Position numbers and translations under genes: made by a program. Below the pieces are notes generated by a model that saw only the letters and a list, made by a program, of their open reading frames with translations, was not told the origin of the DNA and made no database searches. DNA of 40,948 bases from a virus. The DNA lies in IMG/VR virus record IMGVR_UViG_3300028840_002795, positions 1-40,948 of that record; one strand, written 5' to 3'. Positions 17,633 through 24,828 of this stretch are shown in pieces (positions within the stretch are counted from its first letter, which is position 1; each line of letters starts with the position of its first letter).

Positions 17633-17870
17633 TTACCTGTTTAACCTTTTCTTCTTTAGGTGGTTCAATCTTCCAATCTGCAGTATCCATACTCCAGAAT
17701 AGATGTCCGCACACAAATCCTAATAAAAAAGGAATTGAAGGGTATTTATGAGATAATCTAATTATCCATGCGGATATAGATTCCTTCTTTCCTTCTTTGT
17801 AAATAATATAAAAATCATAGGCAGCTATAAATACAACTAAACCTAGAATTACCATTAGTGTTAAATTCAT
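17619..17870 (-). CDS. Small membrane protein, holin candidate
   Basis: The 83-residue product has two hydrophobic segments: residues 4-23 (starting T-L-M-V-I-L-G-L-V-V-F) and about 45-60 (I-P-F-L-L-G-F-V-C-G-H-L-F-W), joined by a basic segment, with a charged hydrophilic tail. Two-helix proteins beside terminase are often class II holins, as T7 gp17.5 lies near gp18 and gp19. The conserved Y-P-x-I-P-F-L-L-G-F pattern occurs in uncharacterised phage proteins of this size. No holin-specific motif proves the role. It overlaps both neighbours. Confidence 0.6.
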   Translation of the reverse strand: MNLTLMVILGLVVFIAAYDFYIIYKEGKKESISAWIIRLSHKYPSIPFLLGFVCGHLFWSMDTADWKIEPPKEEKVKQVNEGD

Positions 17871-18667
17871 GTTGGATCCTTATATATTTCATAAATTACA
17901 GAGAGTTTATGTTTAACTCCGGCGGCGTGATTTACCGTACAAACAAAATGTTGTCCTAATGTACCTTGTAATTCTTTAGAAGCTCTACCGTCTGTTTTTA
18001 AAATTTCGTCCGCACCAATGTATTGAAGGTTGATACCTCCATAAACAAAAGGAAGTGATAATTTATCATTTGGTGGTGGGTAAGGAAGAGGGACTATCGC
18101 TTCAACGTACATATAAGCATCTGAATTAACCCTATCAATTTGCCTAATCTGACCTGAAATAATCTCAAAGTCATAAGTAGGTTTCCATTCCATAACTGTT
18201 TTTACACAATCTGTATCTATAGTTGGTTGATCCGTTAGTTCCATACCAGAAGAATTATAGAACTTGACATTACAATAACCTAAATCGTTACCGTCTTTGT
18301 CTTTGTTATACATAGACCCCAAAGAAGAGGTCTCAAATTCGCAGGAGTGAGCTTGATAGTGTCTCCCTGTCTTACTAACTTTATGCCTTGTAATAAGGCC
18401 GCCATCTGAGTCAGCTTGATTATCTATGTGGATAGAATCAATTTCAACAATGGGATCTCCCGTATGTGCATTAACTACAGAAGTAAGTGTTGTTGTATCA
18501 AAAGCAGATAAAGCTGCTTTAAAAACTATTGTTAAAGTATCGTCACTAATTGTTATATTGTTTAAAGCCGTGACAATTGAACTAGCTTGTATCTCTTTCT
18601 CTAGTGCATAGGGATCCGCAACGCCGTTTAATGTATCTGTACTTATCGTATAGTTGTGAGTAGACAT
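17867..18667 (-). CDS. Virion-associated protein of unknown role
   Basis: The 266-residue protein is beta-rich with many Asp, Thr and Ser, no signal peptide and no membrane helix. A middle segment (residues 110-160) has H-Y-Q-A-H-S-C-E-F and several aromatic residues; residues 195-220 are Pro/Tyr-rich (P-L-P-Y-P-P-P-N). It ends a series of co-directional appendage-like genes downstream of the small terminase, each joined by a start/stop overlap, and is likely a head or fibre component. I do not recognise a family. Confidence 0.55.
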   Translation of the reverse strand: MSTHNYTISTDTLNGVADPYALEKEIQASSIVTALNNITISDDTLTIVFKAALSAFDTTTLTSVVNAHTGDPIVEIDSIHIDNQADSDGGLITRHKVSKTGRHYQAHSCEFETSSLGSMYNKDKDGNDLGYCNVKFYNSSGMELTDQPTIDTDCVKTVMEWKPTYDFEIISGQIRQIDRVNSDAYMYVEAIVPLPYPPPNDKLSLPFVYGGINLQYIGADEILKTDGRASKELQGTLGQHFVCTVNHAAGVKHKLSVIYEIYKDPT

Positions 18668-19383
18668 TATGATAAATCTCCTGTTCTTTGCACTTCCACA
18701 GAAACATTTCTAATTATAGCGGATTGACCTTGAGTCGTTTGTCCAAACTGAATATCTATATCTATTGTATTATCTGTAGGAACAATTATCTCTTGGAAAC
18801 CTGATTGCATTATTAAATCATTATCTCTGTTAACTGTAAGCTCAACATTCCCAAGCTCTACTAAAGGTGAACCAGTAGGGGCTGCTAAAACTCTGAAACC
18901 AAAGTTTCTATTTGTTTTTGTTTGACCAACTTCCGCAGACCACTGAACAACAAATTGTCCCGCTGTCTTTGTAAATTCAGTTGTTATAGGAAAACTAGAT
19001 TTAGAAACCCAACCGTTTGATGTTGTTGTCTCTTGAGACAAACTGTTAAAAGCTTCCTCTTGTCCTAAATCAGCAACAGTAAAACTACCAAACCTTTGCA
19101 GGGCCAAGTTAACATTTATATCTGTAACTTCAAAGTTTCCAAAACCATTTGGATCAAACGAAACGTCTTCGCTAGAATATATTCTCCAATCGTTTGCCCC
19201 AGCGCCAAATTTCTGCCAAATAACACATTTAGATCCTGCGTTCTGCACATAAATAGTATTTTGATCTAAGGCTAAACCAACGGGAGAAGAAGGACCCCCC
19301 GTATAGAAGGGTCCCTCTGTTCCATTATCATTAATGATAATTCCGTTGTCTATTTCATGTGCTTTAGATCTATCTATTGCCAT
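18667..19383 (-). CDS. Beta-rich fibre-like protein with shared N-terminal motif
   Basis: The 238-residue product has an N-terminal motif, residues 42-70 (T-I-Y-V-Q-N-A-G...W-Q-K-F-G-A-G...D-W-R), shared with the next protein and with the large tail protein that starts at 409. The C-terminal two thirds are beta-rich with alternating hydrophobic residues (for example near 140-155 and 198-212), consistent with a jelly-roll. It is joined to the neighbouring genes by TAATG overlaps. Probably a virion appendage part; the receptor or partner cannot be told. Confidence 0.55.
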   Translation of the reverse strand: MAIDRSKAHEIDNGIIINDNGTEGPFYTGGPSSPVGLALDQNTIYVQNAGSKCVIWQKFGAGANDWRIYSSEDVSFDPNGFGNFEVTDINVNLALQRFGSFTVADLGQEEAFNSLSQETTTSNGWVSKSSFPITTEFTKTAGQFVVQWSAEVGQTKTNRNFGFRVLAAPTGSPLVELGNVELTVNRDNDLIMQSGFQEIIVPTDNTIDIDIQFGQTTQGQSAIIRNVSVEVQRTGDLS

Positions 19384-20669
19384 TACAGATCCATTACTCC
19401 AATTCTTCTAGCTCTAACAGTAACACCTGCAGTAGAAGACTGAGCTAACAGTCTCAAGTTACCGGCGTTAACGTCTGTACTAATAATTAAGTTAAAGTTA
19501 GCTCCTAACTTAAGTTTAGAGTAGATAGTATCGTCAGTATTAGTACCGTCATGTAAAGCGTGAATTTCAAAAGCTTGTACGTTAGCTGGAGTAGCTTCTT
19601 CAAAAGCTTCAACAATCCACTTACAAGAAACATAAGATGCTACTGGAACACTATCAACTGCAGCTTGGGCCGTAAGACCTGTGACTTCAACTGATTTAAG
19701 CTCGTCTAGTAAATCTTCAAGTCTTTGAAAAAGCTGTTTAGCGCTTTGGTTGTCTGCTAAAAGATCTCCAGTAAAAGTACCGTAGTTGAGATCACCAAGA
19801 GATGTACCAGAAGTAGAGCGTGAAGCTTCAGCTTCTGTTTCGAGCTGTTGTAGGTTCTGCTTCGCTGACTCGTTGTCGTTAAGAAAAGAACCAGTGTAGG
19901 TCCCCATGTTAGCGTCACCCTGAGAAACACCTACTGCAGAAGTAAGTTGATCGACGTTTCCATCAATCTTCTCAAGCGCACTTTCAACTGTATCAGATGA
20001 AGTAGGATCCCCTGTCCCTGGAGTGTACCCAGAACTAAGGTTAATACCTGTAGCAAAGTTCCAGTCAACGTCGCCAAGCTTAACAATCACACTACCGTTG
20101 TAGTGAGCAATCGCTTGTCCTTCCTGATCCCCTGGACTATCTGGTAAGTAGTTTCTCGCAACAAAAGTATCATCCTGTGCAAGAGCCGGAGCACTTGCAG
20201 GTGTACTAAAAGTTACGTTAGGTGCAGATACGTTTGTAACTTCCAAGAGAACTGGAGTACCATCGGCATCAAAGATACCAAAGTCACCAACCTGAAAGTC
20301 TGCAGCCGCAAGAGTAGTACCCTCATCGTCCGCAAAAGGACTAGCTACTAAGTCTCTAGCTACACCCGCTGTAACAGTATCGTTTGTTACAACTACTACG
20401 TTCTCGCCTCTCCAAGTGCCAATAGCGACTGTAGAACTTCCGTTCTCTTCCCAGTCACCACTAGCTCCTGCATTAGCTTTCTTTTGGAAAATTGTAGAAG
20501 ATGCTCCGTTTTGTTGGATATAAAGTGATCCAATAGGCGCATCATCTTGTTGACCGGCATCGCCCCCTGGCGCACCTGTCCCTTTAATTACTCTTACGCC
20601 GGAACCTGGATCCGCATCTAATGCTAAGATCTCAATCCCTTGCTCAATTGCAAATTCTTTTCTAGCCAT
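19383..20669 (-). CDS. Fibre-like protein with helical repeats
   Basis: The 428-residue product contains the shared motif at residues 46-75 (G-S-L-Y-I-Q-Q-N-G then D-W-E-E) and A-I-G-T-W-R-G-E-N at 82-90. Residues 247-279 and 288-321 are a duplication: G-D-x-N-x-G-T-Y/F-T-G, then D-N-x-S-A-K-Q, then L-E; a weaker copy precedes them at 212-242. Each unit would give a short strand followed by a coiled-coil helix, as in trimeric fibres. The C-terminal 100 residues look like a small beta domain. Head fibre or tail fibre roles are both possible. Confidence 0.65.
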   Translation of the reverse strand: MARKEFAIEQGIEILALDADPGSGVRVIKGTGAPGGDAGQQDDAPIGSLYIQQNGASSTIFQKKANAGASGDWEENGSSTVAIGTWRGENVVVVTNDTVTAGVARDLVASPFADDEGTTLAAADFQVGDFGIFDADGTPVLLEVTNVSAPNVTFSTPASAPALAQDDTFVARNYLPDSPGDQEGQAIAHYNGSVIVKLGDVDWNFATGINLSSGYTPGTGDPTSSDTVESALEKIDGNVDQLTSAVGVSQGDANMGTYTGSFLNDNESAKQNLQQLETEAEASRSTSGTSLGDLNYGTFTGDLLADNQSAKQLFQRLEDLLDELKSVEVTGLTAQAAVDSVPVASYVSCKWIVEAFEEATPANVQAFEIHALHDGTNTDDTIYSKLKLGANFNLIISTDVNAGNLRLLAQSSTAGVTVRARRIGVMDL

Positions 20670-21012
20670 TTAACACTCCTCGTATTAATTCGACATCCAA
20701 GTCGAATGTTTCGTTGTTTACAATCTCTAAGACCGCATTTGATCCGTCTACCTTCATAGACACTTCAATCATCATGCTTCCTTCAGATATTTTATTATAC
20801 ACGGTATCGCATAAAACGGAATTCTGATTGTGCGCTGACATCTCAAAACTTTTGTACCGATTGAAACTTTCATTTCTTAATTCCAGAAAGTACCTAATAC
20901 TACGTAAAGTACTTAACGGAATTGTATCTATATTCACCGTACTCGATCCGCCTACCGTCGCTTTGAATTTCCGCCAGGGAGTAGGTCCTTGTATCGAGTT
21001 AACTAATGTCAT
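20662..21012 (-). CDS. Small beta-rich virion-like protein
   Basis: The 116-residue product begins with Q-G-P-T-P-W-R-K-F-K and has alternating strands to the end (V-S-M-K-V-D-G-S-N-A-V-L-E-I near 83-97). There is no signal peptide. It overlaps the gene before it by 4 bases and the fibre-like gene after it by 8 bases, so it is probably made with them and may be a connector or chaperone for the fibre. No family is recognised. Confidence 0.5.
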   Translation of the reverse strand: MTLVNSIQGPTPWRKFKATVGGSSTVNIDTIPLSTLRSIRYFLELRNESFNRYKSFEMSAHNQNSVLCDTVYNKISEGSMMIEVSMKVDGSNAVLEIVNNETFDLDVELIRGVLNG

Positions 21013-21650
21013 TGTAGAATTTCCTCTACGTCTAAACTGACCGCACTGGCTATACTTCTCGCATAAACAATGTGAGTCGCGTTCGCTGTAGTCTTCGGAA
21101 ATATCGTATAAATTCTTTCGCCCTGATCAGGTATAGTCATACCAGCATACCCACCAACATTAAGATGACTAACCTTAACTTCTTGGCCTGTATTGTTCTG
21201 TATATTTAAAGAGAGTCTATTCGTTCCAGGAGTAACAGGAATTGCGGTCCACCCAGTATTATTGATAGCAACGCTAGTATAGAGAACAGAACTACCGCCC
21301 CCGCTAGGAGTAAAAATTGACCCATCAGAGTTAAAAATTCTCGTAGGTGGTATAGCATAGTTTGTATCCCCAGGAGCAGCTCCGCTACCGGTGGCCGGCG
21401 GTCCGAACGACAATAACCTATCATTCCAAACTTCCGTAAACTGAGCATCGTTTGCATACTCCACTTCTACAATCACACCGTTAGATGTAATCGTCCGCTC
21501 CAACAACCAAGCAGCATCCGAATCCAACGAACCTCGGGCAGCCAGACCTTTAATAGTCGTAAAGTCGTCTATATGATCGACTCGGGTAATGAACCTACCC
21601 TTCTCCTGCCTAAACAGTTCAAAGAAATCGAAATGCTTTTTACCTGCCAT
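21009..21650 (-). CDS. Putative virion appendage protein
   Basis: The 213-residue product has a helical, charged N-terminus (residues 1-50), a Gly/Pro/Ser-rich hinge near 85-125 and a C-terminal beta-rich domain from about 125, with G-W-T-A-I-P-V and N-I-Q-N-N-T-G. This could be an attachment region joined to a small carbohydrate-binding-like or jelly-roll domain. It lies directly after the coiled-coil gene and overlaps the next gene by 4 bases. The role is inferred from context. Confidence 0.5.
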   Translation of the reverse strand: MAGKKHFDFFELFRQEKGRFITRVDHIDDFTTIKGLAARGSLDSDAAWLLERTITSNGVIVEVEYANDAQFTEVWNDRLLSFGPPATGSGAAPGDTNYAIPPTRIFNSDGSIFTPSGGGSSVLYTSVAINNTGWTAIPVTPGTNRLSLNIQNNTGQEVKVSHLNVGGYAGMTIPDQGERIYTIFPKTTANATHIVYARSIASAVSLDVEEILQ

Positions 21651-22129
21651 TATTGCGCTCTTAATTCATTTAATTCTGCTTCAGCTTTCTCCAGAAGAAT
21701 CTTAACATTCTCAAGTTCTCCCACCTTCTCACTAAGAGTATGTGCCGCCTGCTCCTTCTCAAGAACCGCCGCCTCTTTGGCCTTAACCATGTCGTCCCAA
21801 TCCTTGGACATCCTCTTATGCTCTAGCTGCGCTCCCTTAAGCTCCGCCTCTAGCTTTTGCGTATCAGTAGACGCTTTCTTTAGTTTATCATTTTCTCGCT
21901 TCAAGGACCGCACTTCTTTCTCCAAAGCCGAAAGATTATCAACAAGCTTCACTCGCTCCACATCCTTCTGCTTCTTATGGAAATGATCAGACTCTTTCCT
22001 CTGCTTACTCAAACGCTGTACCTGCTGCGTAAGCTCAACTACTTGCTGCTCCAAAGGCTTTCCGTTATTAACCCCAGTGGAAACAAACCCCTTCGCATCA
22101 TCTAAAACGCGATCCTTAAGATTGTTCAT
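21650..22129 (-). CDS. Coiled-coil protein after the small terminase
   Basis: The 159-residue protein is almost entirely a predicted coiled coil from about residue 28 to the end, with heptads of Leu and Val separated by Lys, Glu and Gln. It has no Cys and no hydrophobic segment. It overlaps the small terminase gene by 14 bases. It might be a packaging accessory, a scaffold-like factor or a fibre chaperone, but nothing in the sequence decides this. Its overlap suggests production in fixed ratio with the small terminase. Confidence 0.6.
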   Translation of the reverse strand: MNNLKDRVLDDAKGFVSTGVNNGKPLEQQVVELTQQVQRLSKQRKESDHFHKKQKDVERVKLVDNLSALEKEVRSLKRENDKLKKASTDTQKLEAELKGAQLEHKRMSKDWDDMVKAKEAAVLEKEQAAHTLSEKVGELENVKILLEKAEAELNELRAQ

Positions 22130-22736
22130 TATTTACCTCTATCGTTACCGGGCTATCCTCATCTTCCAAAGGAACTCCCGTATTAATAACCATCGTAATA
22201 GGAGCGTTGCCCTCGCCCCCCTTATCCTTAGTCCCATACGTTTTAGGATCATTCTTCTCCGCCAACCACTTTAATTTGTCGTATTTCAACTTCTGCGCCG
22301 GCACTTCATCTTTCTTCATATCGTCCATATCATCAAGACTGTCCGCAATCTGATCCGCATACGCCTCGGCTCGCGCCTGGCGTGCCGCCTGATACATATC
22401 CTCAAAGTCGGGATTCGCTTGCCGCCACTTCGCCATTATAGAGGTAGACGGAAAACCAGGCTGTTTAGCTATCTTAGTCAGCGACATACCCTCCGCGACC
22501 CGCTGACATATAAGGTCGCGGTACACCGCGCTATAATTCCAGAAAGTAGTATTGCCTTTGACAAACTGTGGCGCGAATTGTTTGCCCGGAACCAGACCGT
22601 CCTCGAACCGCGGAGCGCTCTTTACGATGTCACCTGTCACCATATCAACCAAATGAAGCTCACCTTTGTCATCCATATAATGGAAATAGCGGTCATCTTT
22701 GTCTTTTTTGTCGTCCCCAGGAACTAAATCACTCAT
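22116..22736 (-). CDS. terS: Terminase small subunit
   Basis: The 206-residue product resembles Sf6-type small terminases. Residues 70-120 form a helix-turn-helix with R-D-L-I-C-Q-R-V-A-E-G, then M-S-L-T-K-I-A and P-S-T-S-I-M-A-K-W; a helical oligomerisation region with A-R-A-E-A-Y-A-D-Q-I and W-L-A-E-K-N-D-P-K-T-Y-G follows. Small terminase recognises the packaging site and hands DNA to the large subunit. It is the first gene of the late block, just below the divergent control region. The ribosome site is weak. Confidence 0.85.
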   Translation of the reverse strand: MSDLVPGDDKKDKDDRYFHYMDDKGELHLVDMVTGDIVKSAPRFEDGLVPGKQFAPQFVKGNTTFWNYSAVYRDLICQRVAEGMSLTKIAKQPGFPSTSIMAKWRQANPDFEDMYQAARQARAEAYADQIADSLDDMDDMKKDEVPAQKLKYDKLKWLAEKNDPKTYGTKDKGGEGNAPITMVINTGVPLEDEDSPVTIEVNNEQS

Positions 22737-22788
22737 TAGACGAGAATAACCGCAAAAAGGATCCTTGTCTATTAATTCGGGGCGATCA

Positions 22789-22802
22789 ATTATCTGGATA
22801 AT
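22789..22802. promoter_or_regulatory. Operator-like palindrome at the late promoter
   Basis: ATTATC-TG-GATAAT is a perfect inverted repeat with 6-base arms that covers the -10 element of the candidate late promoter. A dimeric regulator binding here would block it. The binding protein is unknown; the small ribbon-helix-helix-like protein at 33706 is one candidate. Confidence 0.45.
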
Positions 22803-22821
22803 AGAATAGTAGATTAGTCAA
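22795..22821 (-). promoter_or_regulatory. Candidate late promoter
   Basis: On the minus strand TTGACT (22821-22816) is followed after 15 bases by TATCCA (22800-22795), about 58 bases before the small terminase start. It resembles the capsid promoter (TTGACA, 16 bases, TATCCT). The short spacer makes it weaker than consensus. Confidence 0.45.
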
Positions 22822-22890
22822 GTACTATATTTGAAATTTGAGTTTTGTGTGTACGCGGATCTATTACGCAGGATTCGCGCCGTTAGTTTT

Positions 22891-22924
22891 GGGGGTACCC
22901 CCCTTCGCGAACCGCGCACCGCGC
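22891..22924. repeat. GC-rich palindrome and tandem repeat
   Basis: GGGGGTACCCCC (22891-22902) is a perfect 12-base palindrome. It is followed by two tandem copies of ACCGCGC (22911-22917 and 22918-22924). C runs at 22930-22950 continue the pattern, so the minus strand carries several long G runs. The composition contrasts sharply with the AT-rich surroundings. Confidence 0.7.
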
Positions 22925-23135
22925 ATCGAGACCCCCACCCCCCTATTCGCGGTTTCTTACATCTCTAACCTTTATGCGCCTAGTCGTGAAATAAATACCG
23001 AGGTTCGAGTAACGCGATTCGTGGAGCGATAGTTTAGCGCGTATATCAGGGTGAAAGATAGACATCTTAGGTGTCTACTTTGAGACCACTTAACCATAAG
23101 TAATTAAAGGATAACGCGGTGAAGGGTGACATGCG

Positions 23136-23323
23136 ACACGTACAATCTCTATTAGGTTTTATTTTTGTGTTTTTCTAAAAGCAAAATTAGGATACTTTTA
23201 TAGAAAGAGTAATATATGTCCTACGTGTCTCAACTCAATAATATCATACACTTAAGGTAGACGCGTGTAACCCTTACATACGTCGCTTTACACGTCCACA
23301 CGTCTATCCTATAATACACGTAC
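23136..23323. promoter_or_regulatory. Repeated ACACGT motifs around the early promoter
   Basis: ACACGT followed by AC, CC, CT or AC occurs at 23136-23143, 23290-23297, 23298-23305 and 23316-23323; an inverted copy (CTACGTGT) lies at 23221-23228 and a variant (ACGCGTGT) at 23261-23268. Three copies touch the -35, the spacer and the region just after the -10 of the early promoter, as operators would. Confidence 0.5.
23287..23315 (+). promoter_or_regulatory. Early sigma70-like promoter
   Basis: TTTACA (23287-23292), a 17-base spacer and a perfect TATAAT (23310-23315) lie 38 bases upstream of the first rightward gene. Transcription would start near 23322. This is the clearest promoter of the plus strand. 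Confidence 0.75.
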
Positions 23324-23353
23324 CAATTACCATTCTTACATTAGGAGATAACA

Positions 23354-23638
23354 ATGGAAATCAAACTATTCAAAACCTTTTTACTTGCCGCGGTCCTCGG
23401 TTCGACCATCCAACTAGCTAAGTCCGCCGAGCCGTGTAACATTACACTCGTACAGAAGACCACCACTTCAGCTACTCTTTACTTCCGTTCTGCAACAGTC
23501 TCTAAAAAGCTCCTAACAGAGCTTAAAAGAGGCTGCAACGTCAAGACTAGACTCATGACTCAAGCCGAGCTTATCGCCTTCGAGAAGGCGGCTTTTGAGC
23601 GTAAAATAGAGCGAATTAAAGCCAAGGCAAGAAAGTAA
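23354..23638 (+). CDS. Small exported protein with two cysteines
   Basis: The 94-residue product has a signal peptide: a positive start, a hydrophobic stretch (about residues 7-22) and a likely cleavage after K-S-A near residue 25. The mature part has Cys at 28 and 61, which could form one disulphide, and a strongly basic helical C-terminus from about residue 70. It is the first gene after the early promoter, with a good ribosome site (AGGAG). An early envelope-targeted role such as superinfection exclusion is possible, but there is no family match to support it. Confidence 0.65.
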   Translation: MEIKLFKTFLLAAVLGSTIQLAKSAEPCNITLVQKTTTSATLYFRSATVSKKLLTELKRGCNVKTRLMTQAELIAFEKAAFERKIERIKAKARK

Positions 23639-23928
23639 TGAAAGACATTATAGTCAACTCTTTTTGGGGCGCTCTTTTGGGCGCTCTTTCTTTGTCCATT
23701 CTTATTGCAATAGCGAACGCGGCGCACGGCACGAGGAGCGCGTCAACCGAAACGTTTCACTATATGCTCACTAAGCAGAGTATCGTTCGCGATTATTGTG
23801 AGATAGACACCATCGAAACGCATGGTGAGTCGCCTTGGTGTGAGAAGTACCATTATGACGATCTCGAGTACTGTTATTGCATGAAAGACGATCCTATTTA
23901 TTCCTGGGGTTATCCATGGGAGAAGTAA
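23638..23928 (+). CDS. Small membrane or exported protein, Cys-containing
   Basis: The 96-residue product starts inside the stop of the preceding gene (TAATG). Residues 8-28 are hydrophobic (G-A-L-L-G-A-L-S-L-S-I-L-I-A-I-A) and end A-N-A-A-H, so this could be a cleaved signal peptide or an anchor. The rest is acidic and aromatic with four Cys, in D-Y-C-E, P-W-C-E and E-Y-C-Y-C. G-A-L-L and G-A-L-S come from a 12-base DNA duplication (23667-23690). It likely works in the periplasm with the preceding exported protein. Confidence 0.6.
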   Translation: MKDIIVNSFWGALLGALSLSILIAIANAAHGTRSASTETFHYMLTKQSIVRDYCEIDTIETHGESPWCEKYHYDDLEYCYCMKDDPIYSWGYPWEK

Positions 23929-23931
23929 AAA

Positions 23932-24180
23932 ATGGACAATGAAACATATAACGGCTGGTCGAACCGCGAGACGTGGGCAGCTAACCTTTGGATGACTAAC
24001 GATCCAAGTTCTTATGAGTTTTTTGCAAATTTACCTAAAGACGCAGACCTTAGAGAAGAGTTTGAAATATACTACGGTTTAGATGACCGTAATAATCCTG
24101 TTTATGACGTTTTACTTGATGTTGGCAGCCTTTGGCGGGTCAATTGGCACGAAATAGCCTCAAACTTCTTGACAGAATAA
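23932..24180 (+). CDS. YNGW-type small phage protein
   Basis: The 82-residue product opens with Y-N-G-W-S-N-R-E-T-W-A-A-N-L-W, the signature of a widespread family of small phage proteins (DUF7249-like) usually found in early accessory regions. The second half is acidic with Y-D-V-L-L-D and a conserved Trp near the C-terminus. Its function is unknown. A GGGAGAAG ribosome site precedes it. It is followed by the only long gap (108 bases) in this otherwise tightly packed gene row. Confidence 0.75.
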   Translation: MDNETYNGWSNRETWAANLWMTNDPSSYEFFANLPKDADLREEFEIYYGLDDRNNPVYDVLLDVGSLWRVNWHEIASNFLTE

Positions 24181-24288
24181 TACAACAATGAAATCTTTTT
24201 GCTTTCACTCCTAAAAAGAGTGTAATTGGTTGCTCGGTTCGCGTGCCTTGAACACCGACCGAGCGTTACCATTTTACTGGGAAGCAAA
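24181..24288 (+). promoter_or_regulatory. Structured leader of the amidase gene
   Basis: This 108-base leader can form a three-way junction. TTTTGCTTTC (24197-24206) pairs with GGAAGCAAAA (24280-24289), which includes the ribosome site and the A of the start codon. Inside are a hairpin CACTC/GAGTG (24206-24222) and a larger one, GGT plus GCTCGGT (24228-24238) with ACCGAGC plus ACC (24258-24270). If formed, translation of the amidase would be blocked. It shares TTGCTTTC, GGTTGCT and ACTGGGAA with the helicase leader at 30850-30972. Confidence 0.5.
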
Positions 24289-24828
24289 ATGAAATTAGCT
24301 CTTATCATCGGTCATAGCGCCAAACATCAAGGTGCGAAACTCTACTCTGGACATTCTGAATGGTCATGGCATCAGGACATGATTCACAAATACCTTTATT
24401 CAAGACTGCCATTGATAACAGACGCTTTTGAAATCTTTTGGAGGCGCGCTGATTTGCCCTATGAGGAGGCAATGAAAGACCTAGCCGAGCAAGTGAGTCT
24501 CTTTGGTGCTAGTCTAGTGGTTGAATTGCATGTTAACGCCTTTAATGGTGTACAGGTTGCAAAAGGTTGTGAATTTATTTGGAACAACACCGAAGCACAT
24601 AAATTCGGGGCGATCTGGGCAAAGAAAATGCAAAATTTTTATTCTATAAAATTAAGAAATAGCAACGCGAGCCGAGGAAAGTATAATGTTGAGGTTATGG
24701 ACTGCCCTGCCATTTTACTGGAACCCTGTTTTGGGGATGTCGAACATCGCGAATCGCGGGCCATCATTGAAGATCCAGCAACGTATGCTGCTTTGATTGC
24801 AGAAACAATTATGGAGTACTCGTTTTGA
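24289..24828 (+). CDS. N-acetylmuramoyl-L-alanine amidase (endolysin)
   Basis: The 179-residue product fits the Amidase_3 family: zinc ligand H9 in I-I-G-H-S, an acidic ligand candidate E24, H81 in V-E-L-H-V-N-A, and the catalytic Glu at 145 in L-L-E-P-C-F-G-D. It would cut the bond between N-acetylmuramic acid and L-alanine of peptidoglycan. There is no signal peptide or wall-binding domain, so it would need a holin. The ATG at 24289 is chosen because the conserved fold begins right there; a longer frame from 24226 would run through the leader structure. It is encoded in the early block, not with the late genes. Confidence 0.88.
   Translation: MKLALIIGHSAKHQGAKLYSGHSEWSWHQDMIHKYLYSRLPLITDAFEIFWRRADLPYEEAMKDLAEQVSLFGASLVVELHVNAFNGVQVAKGCEFIWNNTEAHKFGAIWAKKMQNFYSIKLRNSNASRGKYNVEVMDCPAILLEPCFGDVEHRESRAIIEDPATYAALIAETIMEYSF

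Larger units (their letters stand above)
22737..23353. other. Divergent intergenic control region
   Basis: These 617 bases contain no convincing gene. They separate the leftward late genes from the rightward early genes. They hold a late promoter with an overlapping palindrome, a GC-rich island of palindromes and short tandem repeats (22870-22960), a small hairpin (23059-23077, TAGACA and TGTCTA around 7 bases), an A/T-rich stretch and an early promoter with repeated ACACGT motifs. An origin of replication or packaging site could lie here; neither is proved by sequence. Confidence 0.75.

Noticed and set aside
455-22727. Many plus-strand frames opposite the late genes
   Set aside because: They mirror strongly supported virion genes on the minus strand and lack start signals or recognisable domains.
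22838-23032. A 64-codon plus-strand frame in the divergent control region
   Set aside because: No ribosome site, odd composition driven by the GC-rich island, and it crosses palindromes and tandem repeats; most likely chance.
23000-23045. GGTTCGAG resembling a tRNA T-arm
   Set aside because: Flanking bases do not form the T-stem and no acceptor or anticodon arms were found nearby.
24226-24288. N-terminal extension of the amidase
   Set aside because: It would translate through the leader hairpin and adds residues outside the amidase fold; ATG 24289 begins at the conserved core.
24712-24727. Near-copy of the amidase ribosome-site region (CCATTTTACTGG) inside the amidase gene
   Set aside because: It encodes the conserved catalytic Glu motif, so protein constraint is a sufficient explanation; probably chance similarity.
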